Notes: a model not told the origin generated them from the letters alone. Shown: positions 18,427-28,601, counted from the first letter of the stretch. The stretch is 64,000 nucleotides of DNA from Paenibacillus amylolyticus (GCF_029689945.1 NZ_CP121451.1:4464001-4528000); one strand, 5' to 3'. Numbers and translations are program-made.

Positions 18427-18729
18427 CTATCTCGCACCAGCATGTATCAAAATGTCTTCAATTTCTCTAAAGCCTCTACTCTTCGCATGACTGAGCGGTG
18501 ATACCCCATCACAATCCTGTATATTCACGTCTGCTCCCGCTTTAATTAACGCTTTGGCCGATATTAGATCATTATTGTAAGTTGCAATCATGGCAGCCGT
18601 TTGTCCATTCTGATCACGAGCATTGATATTGGCTCCTGCTTGAATCCACTTTTGAATATTCTCATTATCTCTATCTTTTACCGTCTTGAACAACTGTTCT
18701 TCCAGTGAAATCATGCTGCTCTCCTCCAC
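18427..18729 (-). CDS. Small ankyrin-repeat protein
   Basis: A 100-residue soluble protein. After a short helical start it has about two and a half ankyrin repeats: a D-x-x-x-I-x-x-W-I-x-A-G-A-N-I-N-A-R-D first unit, then ALIKAGADVNIQDCDGVSPL, then a final ILIHAGAR. Such short ankyrin proteins mediate protein contacts; the partner is unknown. The start could be the second methionine (18714). It stands alone between the lichenase gene and a stretch without intact genes. Confidence 0.85.
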   Translation of the reverse strand: MEESSMISLEEQLFKTVKDRDNENIQKWIQAGANINARDQNGQTAAMIATYNNDLISAKALIKAGADVNIQDCDGVSPLSHAKSRGFREIEDILIHAGAR

Positions 18730-18748
18730 ATTGGAGTCGTTTCTTGCT

Positions 18749-19090
18749 TCAGGTACACGTCAGGACGCCGATAAGAATGACGAAGATACTTCCCCGTTCC
18801 CCATCTGAATATTGAAAATCAAACTTTGCATACGCAAAAAATCGTTTCACCAATATTGAAAGTGCTTCGAATCTGATAATTGTTAAGATCATAGGCAGGC
18901 AGTGCTTGCTTTAGTTCTGGCTGGTTGAAGGTCAACGATTCGAAGATCTGGCTATTCTCCCGTCTGACGTAGAGCCCAGACTTCTCAGCCCGCAGCTAAC
19001 CAGCATGCCCGTGAAGGACAGCAGCATTTTTATTCGAATGGAGATGGTTTCCCCTTCTCAAGTAAACATTTGAATTAGTTAGTGCACATG
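18749..19090 (-). pseudogene. Possible broken gene fragment (minus strand)
   Basis: No intact gene lies between the ankyrin gene and the AraC gene. Minus-strand frames contain protein-like pieces that join only through frame changes or a stop: GETISIRIKMLLSFTGMLVS (resembling the first membrane helix of a sensor protein), then IFESLTFNQPELKQALPAYD and NNYQIRSTFNIGETIF, then a short tail ending near 18749-18762. At least two breaks are needed. It may be a decayed or mis-sequenced gene; the family is not recognised. Confidence 0.3.
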
Positions 19091-19174
19091 TTAACACAGG
19101 ACGTATTCGATTGCCCATATGTAAAAAAGAGGTTTCGTACTCTCGTGGTTTTTGAAGAGTTTTTGTTTAATATG

Positions 19175-19200
19175 TTGACAGTGATAATGATTATCAATAG
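19175..19200 (+). promoter_or_regulatory. Fur box over the promoter of the AraC regulator gene
   Basis: TGATAATGATTATCA at 19182-19196 matches the 7-1-7 Fur consensus exactly. It begins just after a perfect TTGACA (19175-19180), so bound Fur would block the promoter. It lies about 70 bp before the AraC-type gene and implies iron repression. Confidence 0.8.
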
Positions 19201-19266
19201 TGTAGTAAGATCTGCAGCGATTTATCTCAACAGGACTGGCAACATTATTGAAACGAGGTATGTAAT

Positions 19267-20093
19267 GTGAAAGTAGACGTTAATCAGTTAGCAGCGCATT
19301 TTGCACAGATTCCTTTTCAAGTCGAAGGGATATATCGATATGCTAAAAATCCAGGCGTGCCCCACGCTGAATATACCGATTCTTTCCCTGGATTTGTGTT
19401 TCCTCTGACAGGAAAAATACAATTTGAATTTGATGGGAAGCCCTATATCTTTTCACCAGGAAAAGTTGTTCATGGGGAGCAAATATGAAACTTGACCAAA
19501 CCGTGTTTAGTAAAAATGATTGGGAGTATATCTTGGTTTTATACCGAATATCTAGTTCGGACCTGGAAGAGTCAAGCTTTTCTCATCAGCATTTTGAATT
19601 ATCAACGGGCCAATCCCCGCGTCTAATCGAATTAATTACGCGTCTTTGGCATGTGTATAACCAGCATGGAGGTATTTCAAGGTTTCAGACCGAGATGCTG
19701 TTTCGCGATGTACTGAATGAAACCTTATTATGTGTTGACCATAGGCAAAAAAGTTGTGAATCAGATGTTTTATTTGAACGGGTCTCTGCCTATATTCAAC
19801 AATACTATGATCAAAGTCTTACGGTAGCATCGCTTGCAGAACAAAATAACGTTAATCGAAATCGACTTTCCTATGTGTTTAGAAGACATGCAGGTATGGG
19901 GCCAGCTGAATATATATTGAAATATCGAATGGACATGGCAGAACAAATGTTATTGGCAAATGAAGCGTCTGTGCAACAGATTGCAGAAACGGTGGGCATT
20001 GCCGATCCCTTTTATTTTAGTAGAGTGTTCAAGAAACAAAATGGTGTCTCTCCAAGTGAGTATCGTCAGAAGTTCATCAATAATCCATCCTGA
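19267..20093 (+). CDS. AraC-family regulator with cupin sensor domain, iron-linked (reading frame broken)
   Basis: Two frames overlapping by four bases make one 275-residue regulator. The first 73 codons encode a cupin-like AraC N-terminus (PGFVFPLTGKIQFEFDGKPY). The second frame continues from MKLDQTVFSKNDWEYILVLY to a C-terminal AraC double helix-turn-helix (VASLAEQNNVNRNRLSYVFR and FYFSRVFKKQNGVSPSEYR). The shift is at GGGG (19474-19477): one more G gives the expected VVHGGANMKL joint. A Fur box covers the promoter, so it probably activates siderophore-related genes when iron is scarce. The target is unknown; a nearby siderophore-binding gene at 22721 is one candidate. Confidence 0.8.
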
Positions 20094-20172
20094 TTTCAAC
20101 AGGCATCCATGTTATACCAAAATCTAAATCAGTATACTGAACTCAAACGAATAATACACAGGAGGAATTACG

Positions 20173-20487
20173 ATGCACTATCAAGCTATTCAATTAAATG
20201 AGGAATTTTCGAAAATAAACGATCTGTGGTCTCCGAAACTCATTGGAGAAATGAATAACCATCAATTTAAGATCGTAAAGATTGCTGGAGATTTTGAGTG
20301 GCATGTTCATGAGGAAACCGATAAGCTGTTTTTTGTGCTTGAAGGGGAAATGATAATTGATTTTCGTGATGGGCAAGTGAAGATTAATAAGGGCGAAATG
20401 TATATTGTCCCCAAGGGAGTCGAGATCAAGCCTTCCGCCGAAAAGGAATGTCATATCATGTTGATGGAGCCAAGAAGCGAAGCTTAA
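20173..20487 (+). CDS. Small cupin-domain protein
   Basis: A 104-residue single-domain cupin. The first cupin motif contains WHVHEETDKLFFVLEGEM and the second includes INKGEMYIVPKGVEIKPSA. The metal-binding histidines would be those in H-V-H with the following glutamates. The start is a clear ATG with AGGAGG 7 bases upstream. Small cupins of this type act as isomerases, dioxygenases or binding proteins, and the sequence does not decide. It lies 80 bp after the AraC gene and could be read from the same iron-regulated transcript. Confidence 0.85.
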   Translation: MHYQAIQLNEEFSKINDLWSPKLIGEMNNHQFKIVKIAGDFEWHVHEETDKLFFVLEGEMIIDFRDGQVKINKGEMYIVPKGVEIKPSAEKECHIMLMEPRSEA

Positions 20488-20551
20488 TAATGATACCAGC
20501 GGGACTGGGGCCGAAAAAGCATCAGTTATGGCAAACAGCCTGAACTATAAA

Positions 20552-20586
20552 AGAGCCGATAACCCTATTATGCGGTTATCGGCTCT
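20552..20586. terminator. Bidirectional terminator between cupin and esterase genes
   Basis: A 13-bp perfect stem (20552-20564 with 20574-20586) has a 9-base loop. It separates the convergent cupin and acetylhydrolase-type genes. T-runs are modest. Confidence 0.7.
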
Positions 20587-20645
20587 CTGTCTGTAAGGCT
20601 AAGCTATTGGACATGCATTAAATTAGCAACTCTCGGTTAGGTCAC

Positions 20646-21797
20646 TTAGTTGATAGTCTTGCTGGTCTTTTTGATCAAGTCCACGCCATCGTATGCCAGA
20701 CTTTCCACACTTGCAGCCTTGTGCAGTATGTAATGATCAAAAAAATTCCTCGCATAGTCTGTAACAAGATTTCGCATCTCCATGGCATCCCGCTCCCCTC
20801 GGAGTTCCTCATTCATATTGGTAAACACGATGTCGCAGTAATCTAAATGTGCCACTCGATCCACCGAGAAATAATAGGTTTCCATGCTATTGTTAGCGCC
20901 AATGATCGCATTCATATTGTAGTTAGGTTCACAATACAGCAGCATGAAGGGTTTCTTTAGGTCGCTGTCCAGAAGGCCAAACGCACCGCTATCCAAGCCA
21001 ATCCCGCAGACAAACCGGTCATCGTCCCGGCAAACCATCGCCGTCGTAGGTCCGCCATAAGAATGTCCGACGATACCCATGCCGTTGCCAAGCGACAATC
21101 TGCCCTTAAAGATGGAATTGAGCTCTCCAGAATCCAGTTTGTACAGATAATCAGCTACATACCTTACATCCTCAACCTGTAACTCACTATACTCTGTTAA
21201 CTTGGAAAGTATAGGTAGTTTAAGCACGTTCTTACAAATCTCAATAGCAGTTTCATCGTCAGGCCGCATCTCCATCTTGCCAGCCAACGCCACCATCCCC
21301 GGATCTTCACCAAACGCCTTAATGACATCCGAAAAATCCTTTGATACATTACACAGACGTCCATCAACACGCTTATACATCGTGCTATTGGGATGGCCAA
21401 TGCTCACCACTACATATCCCATGCTTGCCAAGTCTGTACAGATCACTGATCCCCATTCTGGAGAACCGCCACCCCCGCAAACGTAGAATAACACGGGATA
21501 GCGCCCTTCCTTCCCGGAGAGAGCAAGGCCATTGTAACATTGAGTCTGGATATCTATAGAGAAAAAGCCCTTCTCCTTAAGATACGCAGTAACAAGTGGC
21601 TGCTCACTTAACAGCTCATAAACTTCAGGAAACATGTACGTGGATCTAGTCTTTCCTTCACTACTGTCGGATGGATAGTACACAAACGCCGTCAGTTCTC
21701 TTTTGGAGTGATCGGATGCCGTGTATTCAATATCCATCTGAGTTCGACCGACAATATAACCGCCAACAGGTTCTGGAAATGCGTCATACGTTTTCAT
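20646..21797 (-). CDS. Alpha/beta hydrolase of the PAF-acetylhydrolase type
   Basis: A 383-residue hydrolase without a signal peptide. The nucleophile elbow is GIVGHSYGGPTT, preceded by YPVLFYVCGGGGSPEWG as the oxyanion region. A GLDSGAFG strand likely carries the acid, and the VDRVAHLDYCD segment holds the catalytic histidine. This arrangement matches platelet-activating-factor acetylhydrolase isoform II-like and dienelactone-hydrolase-like proteins. The substrate is unknown. The TetR gene upstream on the same strand, with a dyad operator at its own start, may regulate both. Confidence 0.8.
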   Translation of the reverse strand: MKTYDAFPEPVGGYIVGRTQMDIEYTASDHSKRELTAFVYYPSDSSEGKTRSTYMFPEVYELLSEQPLVTAYLKEKGFFSIDIQTQCYNGLALSGKEGRYPVLFYVCGGGGSPEWGSVICTDLASMGYVVVSIGHPNSTMYKRVDGRLCNVSKDFSDVIKAFGEDPGMVALAGKMEMRPDDETAIEICKNVLKLPILSKLTEYSELQVEDVRYVADYLYKLDSGELNSIFKGRLSLGNGMGIVGHSYGGPTTAMVCRDDDRFVCGIGLDSGAFGLLDSDLKKPFMLLYCEPNYNMNAIIGANNSMETYYFSVDRVAHLDYCDIVFTNMNEELRGERDAMEMRNLVTDYARNFFDHYILHKAASVESLAYDGVDLIKKTSKTIN

Positions 21798-21908
21798 TTT
21801 CTTGTTCCCCCTTAATATTTAAAAGTGGAGAATATGAAATACATACAAAGTGCTATATGCCCTCTCGTAACGGTGAAACGAATACATTTCATCTTCGGTG
21901 AATCTTAT

Positions 21909-22571
21909 CTACTCCTTGGCTCTCTTGAGATCGCTAACCACTTCAGAATATTTATGATCTTCAAGCAACCCATGGCCCATAAAGCCAGTAAAGTACTTGC
22001 TAATCTTCTGTTGCAGATCAGAGTCCTTAATATCGAATTCCCTATAAAACATAACTAAATTAAACTGCATGAACTCAAACATAAAAGAAATCAGGTCATC
22101 ATCAATATCAGGTCGGAGATACCCATCAACCCTCATTCGGCGTAACATGTCCTTGATTAAGGGCGATGACTCGCCCTTTAGCACATTCAGATATATTTTG
22201 AGCAAAATGTCCTCAGGAATATATAAAAGTGTTTTGGTGAGTTTGATCTCCAACTCATTCAGCGGCTCCTCGGTCCCCATGCCATTCACGTTACCAAATA
22301 AGCCTGTTAGGAAAAACTTGAAAAGGGAATCTTCATTAATTTCTTTAAAATACCTAGCTCTCTTCTGAGTCACCTCACGTATTAAGAGGCAATACAGGTC
22401 ATCCTTGTCTTCAAAATACCGATAAAATGTTCCGGGGTGCATAGACAAACGATCCAAAACCATCTTCATCGTTATATCCTCGTAAAGATGTTCCACAAAA
22501 AGATGCATAGCGCTAGTGGATATTTCCTCTCGTCTTGCTTCATTTAAACGAAAAAACGTATTTTTGGGCAT
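21909..22571 (-). CDS. TetR-family regulator
   Basis: About 220 residues from the ATG at 22571, which has AAGGAG 5 bases upstream. The helix-turn-helix is at residues 10-55 with MKMVLDRLSMHPGTFYRYFE, and the rest is helical with no recognised ligand signature. The gene is followed 110 bp later by the alpha/beta hydrolase gene in the same direction, its most likely target. A dyad and a repeated half-site lie immediately upstream of its own start, pointing to autoregulation. Confidence 0.85.
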   Translation of the reverse strand: MPKNTFFRLNEARREEISTSAMHLFVEHLYEDITMKMVLDRLSMHPGTFYRYFEDKDDLYCLLIREVTQKRARYFKEINEDSLFKFFLTGLFGNVNGMGTEEPLNELEIKLTKTLLYIPEDILLKIYLNVLKGESSPLIKDMLRRMRVDGYLRPDIDDDLISFMFEFMQFNLVMFYREFDIKDSDLQQKISKYFTGFMGHGLLEDHKYSEVVSDLKRAKE

Positions 22572-22592
22572 GACTACTCCTTCATGTTTGGT

Positions 22593-22631
22593 GTGAATTG
22601 ATTCACAATATAACGATAATTGATTCACAAG
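22593..22631. promoter_or_regulatory. Probable TetR operator upstream of the TetR gene
   Basis: GTGAATTGATTCAC (22593-22606) is a 6+2+6 dyad. A second partial copy with AATTGATTCACAA lies at 22619-22631, giving a direct repeat 25 bp apart. Its position 20-60 bp before the regulator's start suggests autoregulation. Confidence 0.6.
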
Positions 22632-22680
22632 TCAAGCCGTATTGAGAAAATCATGAGACAGAAAATGGGTTTTGGATAAC

Positions 22681-22706
22681 AAAAAAAGCCGCTATACTAG
22701 CGACTT
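22681..22706 (-). terminator. Terminator of the siderophore-binding gene
   Basis: On the minus strand the RNA reads AAGUCGCUA, a 3-base loop, UAGCGGCUU, then a U-run. A near-identical element follows the map gene (46761-46788) and the codA gene (54056-54082). Confidence 0.85.
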
Positions 22707-22720
22707 CTAATGTTGCTCAT

Positions 22721-23791
22721 TTACAAACCCAGATCATCAGCCAGCCCTTCAACACCTGTAAAGATGGAATCTCCGTATCCCCAGAAGTTGTTGAAATCAA
22801 TAATGTAGATTTTCTTGTTTTTAACTGCGTTAATGTTTTGTACCTGTTTGTTGGATAGCAGCTTTTCAATCGTCTGTTCAGGATCAATACCACCAGCATA
22901 CCTTGAAATAATCAGGGCATCCGGATTCATCTCAATTAGCTTCTCCAGACTGAGAGTTCCGGTTTCATTAATGAGCATATTATGCATATTGATTAATGAC
23001 ATTGCACTTTCAATAAATGTATCTCCGTTTCCGTTGTAAATTCCGATGGTTCCATCACCATTATCCGAAAAAGATGCATAGTTGATCGTTTCAGCGCTCG
23101 CTCGGGCCGACAAGGCATCCGCGCGTGCTTTAAGCGTCTCAATATATTCCGCTGCATTCGCTTGTACATTGAAAATCTCACCTAATTCAGTAATGTCCTG
23201 ATACAGGCTATCTAACGATGCATCAGGAACACTAGTGCTTTGTACATACGTTTTAATTCCCATATCATTCAAGCTGCTTACTGTACCGACGCCCCAATCC
23301 GCATCCTCAAACAATCCACCACGTCCCACAACCAGGTCAGGCGAAGCGCCAATAGTCAATTCCTTACCTACATAGCCTTCAGCCAACACAGGAATTTTTT
23401 TGAAATCATCAGCAATATCATCCGGTACACTGCCGAACAGCGCTGCAACACCTACAAGCTTGTCTGTCAAACCAAGACGAATCATCAGCTCGGCTGCACC
23501 TTGGGTATTGGCAACTACTCGTTCAGGTGCCTTGTCAAATGTTTGATCCTTCTTCACCCATGTGCCGTTCTCGGTTGTATAGTTTGAAACGGTTACGGGA
23601 TACGTGGTTTGAGCTGCACCTGAAGCGTCTGCACCCGATGTCTTCTCATCTGCTGCAGCCTCCTTCGTTGCTTCCTGTGAGCTATTGCTTGCCTCATCGC
23701 TTCCACCGTTACTATTGGAGCAGGCCGCAAGTACAAGAACAAGTGCAGCAATAAAACAGAATAACATTCCTTTTTTAAAACGTGTAGACAT
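22721..23791 (-). CDS. Siderophore/iron ABC transporter substrate-binding lipoprotein
   Basis: From the ATG at 23791 (GGGAGAG upstream) the product is 356 residues. The signal peptide ends in the lipobox LAAC, followed by a Ser/Ala/Glu-rich tether and a TroA/FepB-type binding fold: PERVVANTQGAAELMIRLGL, then GASPDLVVGRGG, and NPDALIISRYAGG. Such class III binding proteins capture ferric siderophores for FecCD-type permeases. No permease or ATPase gene is nearby, so it is an orphan here. A Fur box lies about 90 bp upstream of the start. Confidence 0.88.
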   Translation of the reverse strand: MSTRFKKGMLFCFIAALVLVLAACSNSNGGSDEASNSSQEATKEAAADEKTSGADASGAAQTTYPVTVSNYTTENGTWVKKDQTFDKAPERVVANTQGAAELMIRLGLTDKLVGVAALFGSVPDDIADDFKKIPVLAEGYVGKELTIGASPDLVVGRGGLFEDADWGVGTVSSLNDMGIKTYVQSTSVPDASLDSLYQDITELGEIFNVQANAAEYIETLKARADALSARASAETINYASFSDNGDGTIGIYNGNGDTFIESAMSLINMHNMLINETGTLSLEKLIEMNPDALIISRYAGGIDPEQTIEKLLSNKQVQNINAVKNKKIYIIDFNNFWGYGDSIFTGVEGLADDLGL

Positions 23792-23881
23792 TTGATTCTC
23801 TCCCTTTGAATTCATAATTTCTATTTAGGCATTATGTAAAATAGTTATTGTCAGTATACCGCAAATGTCGGAACTCGTAAA

Positions 23882-23902
23882 TGAGAATTATAATCATTCT
23901 CA
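23882..23902 (-). promoter_or_regulatory. Fur box upstream of the siderophore-binding gene
   Basis: The minus strand contains GAGAATGATTATAATTCTC inside a 21-bp near-palindrome, matching the Fur 7-1-7 consensus with two differences. It is placed about 90-110 bp before the lipoprotein start, consistent with iron repression. Confidence 0.7.
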
Positions 23903-23935
23903 AGTGTTATGAGGTATTCGCCAATAAAAGCAAAC

Positions 23936-23969
23936 AAAGCCGATCCATGGATATCCATGGATCGGCTTT
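23936..23969. terminator. Perfect 34-bp palindrome after pdxS
   Basis: Two 17-bp arms meet without a spacer at 23952/23953 (centre GGATATCC), flanked by A and T runs. It lies about 40 bp past the pdxS stop and probably ends that transcript. The absence of a loop is unusual; the folded RNA would lose a few central pairs. Confidence 0.65.
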
Positions 23970-24008
23970 GATGACACGATGTTCATACTACAATTGTTCG
24001 ATCTACTC

Positions 24009-24890
24009 TTACCAACCGCGGTTGGACATGCGCTCTTCTGGAGCCAACTTCGAAATTTCGATGCCTTTCATAGGAGCGCCCAAGTTTTTGGATACTTCAG
24101 CGATCAGTTTGTAATCCGTGTAATGTGTTGTAGCTTCAACGATTGCACGAGCGAATTTCTCAGGGCTATCGGATTTGAAAATGCCTGATCCTACAAATAC
24201 ACCATCTGCTCCCAGGTGCATCATTAGTGCTGCGTCAGCTGGAGTAGCTACACCGCCTGCTGCAAAGTTAACGACAGGAAGTTTGCCAGTTTCGTGAATT
24301 TCACGGAGTAACTCATAAGCTACACCCAGGTTTTTGGCTTCAGCATACAGCTCGTCCTTGGACATGTTTTGCACTTTGCGAAGCTGGCTGTTAATTAGAC
24401 GCATATGACGAACTGCCTCTACAATGTTGCCCGTTCCAGGCTCGCCTTTTGTGCGAATCATCGATGCGCCCTCGCCAATACGGCGAAGAGCCTCTCCCAA
24501 ATCTTTGGCTCCACATACAAATGGTACAGTGAACTCATGTTTATCAATATGGAACACTTCGTCAGCAGGTGTAAGAACTTCGCTCTCATCGAGATAGTCA
24601 ACACCCAGCGATTCAAGCACTTTGGCTTCTATGTAATGACCGATACGCGCTTTGGCCATAACTGGAATAGACACAACTTTCATAACTTCTTCTACGATGG
24701 TTGGATCCGCCATGCGAGCTACTCCACCAGCTGCACGAATATCAGAAGGCACCCGCTCCAGAGCCATAACTGCTGTTGCCCCTGCCGCCTCGGCAATTTT
24801 GGCTTGTTCTGCATTCATAACGTCCATGATGACGCCACCTTTTTGCATTTCAGCCATTCCTCTTTTTACACGATCTGTACCTGTTTGCAT
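24009..24890 (-). CDS. pdxS: Pyridoxal 5'-phosphate synthase, PdxS subunit
   Basis: 293 residues from the ATG at 24890 with AGGAGG upstream. The sequence is highly conserved: [51 protein letters not shown], and the PLP-forming lysines in VMAKARIGH and in IRTKGEP. PdxS condenses ribose 5-phosphate, glyceraldehyde 3-phosphate and ammonia to PLP and normally partners with the glutaminase PdxT. No pdxT follows, since the next gene is an iron lipoprotein. The divergent MocR-type gene is probably its activator. Confidence 0.97.
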   Translation of the reverse strand: MQTGTDRVKRGMAEMQKGGVIMDVMNAEQAKIAEAAGATAVMALERVPSDIRAAGGVARMADPTIVEEVMKVVSIPVMAKARIGHYIEAKVLESLGVDYLDESEVLTPADEVFHIDKHEFTVPFVCGAKDLGEALRRIGEGASMIRTKGEPGTGNIVEAVRHMRLINSQLRKVQNMSKDELYAEAKNLGVAYELLREIHETGKLPVVNFAAGGVATPADAALMMHLGADGVFVGSGIFKSDSPEKFARAIVEATTHYTDYKLIAEVSKNLGAPMKGIEISKLAPEERMSNRGW

Positions 24891-25041
24891 AATTGTAGTC
24901 CTCCTATTTAACTTTTGGGTGATTTTCAATAAAGACATCGCTCTAATCTATGATTTAGTATAAAATGAGAATGGTCAACTAAAAAGATCCAATAATTTCG
25001 GTTTTTATTGTACCACTTCAATTCTAACCTTTGGAGGACAT

Positions 25042-26528
25042 ATGCAATTTCATGTAGCTTACAGTTCATATTTGAACCGAAAATATACCAAGATGAAGGC
25101 TCTTTATCATGCCATTCGTGATGCTATTCATGAAGGCCATCTTATACATGGTGAGAAGTTACCTTCTACCCGAGAGTTAGCCGCGATGTATCACATTTCC
25201 AGAGGAACCGTGAATCAGGTCTATGATACGTTGACTGCTCAAGGTTACATTCAATCAGAGCATGGAAGAGGAACCTTTGTTGCTTATCAGTTGGATTTGA
25301 ATAATGATGCGTCCACCGTGAAAACGTGTACTCATCACTTGTCAGCCTGGGGAATCGTATTCAGCAGTTTGAACAACAGACGATTCAAAGAAATGCAACA
25401 GCGAATGCAGATACACATGATACCCATCTAGTGAGCAACGAAATTATCGACTTTAGCAAATACCAACCCGACTTATCCAAATTCCCTTACGATGAATGGA
25501 ACAATCGATTGTATGCAGAGATTAGGCAGCGTGAGCACCATCTGGATAACACATCTTCTATTGTGAGTTCAATGGGGGAACCGAAATTGAGAGAAGCCAT
25601 TGCTGCCTACCTTCGAAGAATGCGGGGAATTCAAGTTGATCCGGATCATATTGCCGTGACTGCTGGCTCCATGCAAGCCATTGCTCTGCTCACTCAATTA
25701 CTTGCAGATCCAGGGGATCATGTCGTGACGGAAAGCCCTTGTTATGTCGGAATTTCTAAAGCTATTTTGGCCGCGGGTGCCCAGTTAATTGAAGCCAATC
25801 TCGATGGTCAGGGCGTTGTGCCCCAAGACTGGGAAGCGCGCATGTTGTTTGTCACGCCCTCACGACAGTTTCCCACTGGCGAAATGCTCAGTCTTGAACG
25901 CAGACAGACCTTGTTAGACTGGGCACATCGTCATGATGCCATGATTGTCGAAGATGATTATGATAGTGAATTCCGATATCGCGGGATGCATGTTGAACCG
26001 TTGAAAACACTGGATAAGGCTGGGCGCGTAATCTACCTGGGCAGCTTCACTAAAACACTACCTTTTGAAGTACGACTTGGTTTTGTAGTTCTCCCTCCCA
26101 CCTTGGCAGACACCTTTAGAAAGGCACAGGCTTTATACGAGCCAAGACCTGTTAATCTGATCGAACAACGGGCGTTAGCAGCATTTATGACAAGCGGACA
26201 ATATGAGCGTCATCTGCGCAGGATGAATCGACTATACAGTCGTAAATTCCATCTCTTACTCAAACTTTTGAACCAGCAACTGTCTACATGGTTTGATTGG
26301 GTGGAGAATGAAGCGGGTCTGCACGTATTCGGCTGGTGGCGAGGCAATGTATCCACGTATGAGTCCTTTCGGGCATCGGCTAAGTCACAGGGTGTGGTAT
26401 ACTCAGAAGTCAGCAGTTCAACCGCTGCTGGTACGAAATATGGGTTATATTTGTCTTTTGCACATTTGTCAGATGCACAGTTACAGGAAGGCGTATCCCG
26501 TTTGAAAAATGCCGTTACAACACCATAG
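25042..26528 (+). CDS. pdxR: MocR/GntR-type regulator with aminotransferase domain, PdxR-like (reading frame broken)
   Basis: Reconstructed length is 495 residues, normal for MocR proteins. Residues 10-80 form a GntR winged helix (LPSTRELAAMYHISRGTVNQ and GYIQSEHGRGTFV). The rest is an aminotransferase fold I domain with the PLP lysine in YLGSFTKTLPF and the aspartate in IVEDDYDSEFRY. The frame breaks in the linker at GGGG (25349-25352); one more G joins LSAWG to NRIQQFEQQ. Divergent placement beside pdxS is the classical arrangement of PdxR, which senses PLP and controls PLP synthesis. Confidence 0.88.
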
Positions 26529-26591
26529 TGAGGTAATCCCTCTCTAACTTTTAGTACAAGTAGCTCAATATTCGGAAGAGGGGTGATCGTT

Positions 26592-28601
26592 ATGAATTGG
26601 TTAAATGAACTCTATCAAACAAATAAGCGGGAACCGGACAAGGAAATCGAACGTTCTCTGGTTAATGCCATCTTCCGAATATATGACCGTTTCCCTCGAA
26701 TCGGCCTTAGAGAGCGGATCGGACAGCAAGAAATGTCCCTCGATATAGCCGATGCTTATATCCATGGCCATAACGCCATGATTGAAGCCGGTGTGGGAAT
26801 AGGCAAGTCGTTTGGGTATCTGATTCCAAGTCTGCTCACGAATCAAATGTCTCAAAAACCAGTCATTATAGCGACCTCTTCCATTCAGCTTTCGGAACAG
26901 ATACATAAGGATTTAAGGATTATTGGCAGCCGGCTGGGATTCACAACCGTTCGCTCGGTCGTGGGGAAAGGCATGGGTCAGTATGCCTGCCGAAGCAGAG
27001 CAGCGGAATGCATCAGTCCTGATTCTGAAGATGCGACCTCCTCCGTGGTCTGCCCTTGCCCAGCGTATATTAGATTATGAAATTGATGAAAGAGCGGATA
27101 TTAAAGCTGGAATTCGTGATGCCGATTGGTCCCATGTTTCCGTGAATGATTGCAAATTTGAACGCTGCCATCATAAAAATGCATGTTTGTTTTACGATAT
27201 GAGAGCGAAATTAAATGCAAAAGCTCAGGAGATTGATTTTATTATCGTGAACCAGGACCTGCTCATCCGGGATTTGATGAAGAAAGAGGGAACCAAGCGT
27301 ATTATCTCGGAACAGCCTGCTCTGATTGTCATTGATGAAGCGCATAATCTGGAGACAAAAGTACGGGATGCCAGAACGCTTGAGTTCACTTATCGGGAAT
27401 ATGCCGCATTCTGGATAACACGGTGCAGCTTCTCACCATGCAGTCCGGGGATAAGAGGCTCTTTTCACAATCCAATTTTATTAAAAAATGTGCCCAGCAT
27501 ATATTCAAACAGGTGAATACAGATTTGCTTCATTATGCGAAGCAGGACAACGATCGAATCCAAATATCGGATATCAAAGGAATAGCGTTGAACCAAGTCT
27601 TGAGTGATTTGAAAGATCTCAGTCTGCGCCTTTCCATTATGACCTCACGTCATGAGCGGGAGATCGATGACGCTTTTGAAGCTATCAACGGGCTGATTAC
27701 CCTCATCCATGTCTTGGCTGAAAAAGAAGATAACTATCTCTTATGGGCAAGCAGTCCCCTCGGAGTAGCCACGATCAGCATCTGTCCGAAAGATATCAGC
27801 CAATTTCTGAAATACGCTTTATTTAATGGCAAGGTGCCTGTCATCCTAACGTCTGCAACGCTGTGCCAAGGTGGAGATACATTGGAGGAACAATACGCTT
27901 ATCTGACACATTCCCTCGGGTATACGGGCGAGTTCATGGATCGCAAATCCTCCCCTTTTGACTACACGAATCATGCCATGATGTACATCTCGAATAACGT
28001 TCCATATTACCAGCATGACCAGCGAGAAAACTATCTTGAAGCAGCTTATAAGGAACTGGTCATACTCTGTAATCTGACTCAGGGAAGAACCATCGTCCTT
28101 TTCTCAGCAAAGGAGGACATGAAGTACATTCACCAGAAGTTGCGTTCGAGGGGGAGTGAAAATACATGGTCAGTCCATGTTCAAAAAGAGGGATCTTCAC
28201 AGGACAGTGTCATCTCCGAGTTCAGGAAAAGCAAAGGTGTGCTCCTGGGTACCGGTGTATTCTGGGAAGGTGTGAATATCGAGGGCTCTGACCTGTCCCA
28301 GATTATTATTTTCCGTTTGCCCTTCCCTGTTCCTTCCGATCCTGTGTATGAATATAAAGCATCTGTAACGGAGAATCCGTTCATGGAGGTGTATGTACCG
28401 GACATGCTTCTTCGGTTAAGGCAAGGAACCGGTCGCTTGATTCGTAGTGAAACCGACCTTGGCATACTCAGCATACTTGACTCCCGTCTCAGCGCAGCGG
28501 CTAAAAAGAGTTACCGGGGACAGGTGCTGGACACGTTGCCGTTCCAAAAAGTAACGGAGGATTTTGCGGTTCTGGAGAAGTTTGTCCAGAAAAAGGAATA
28601 G
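26592..28601 (+). CDS. dinG: DinG-type ATP-dependent DNA helicase (two frame breaks)
   Basis: Three overlapping frames make one XPD/DinG superfamily-2 helicase of about 670 residues. Walker A is EAGVGIGKSFGYL, the iron-sulfur cysteines are in GQYAC, NDC and ERCHHKNAC, the DEAH box is VIDEAHN, and motif VI is RQGTGRLIRSETDLGILSILD. The first break (27039-27045) needs one base fewer (DATS then PWSALAQRILDYE). The second (27408-27411) needs one extra T (YAAFLDNTVQLL). The ATG at 26592 follows GAGGGG; a GTG lies at 26583. The role is unwinding of damaged or structured DNA (R-loops, replication conflicts) by family knowledge. Confidence 0.88.
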
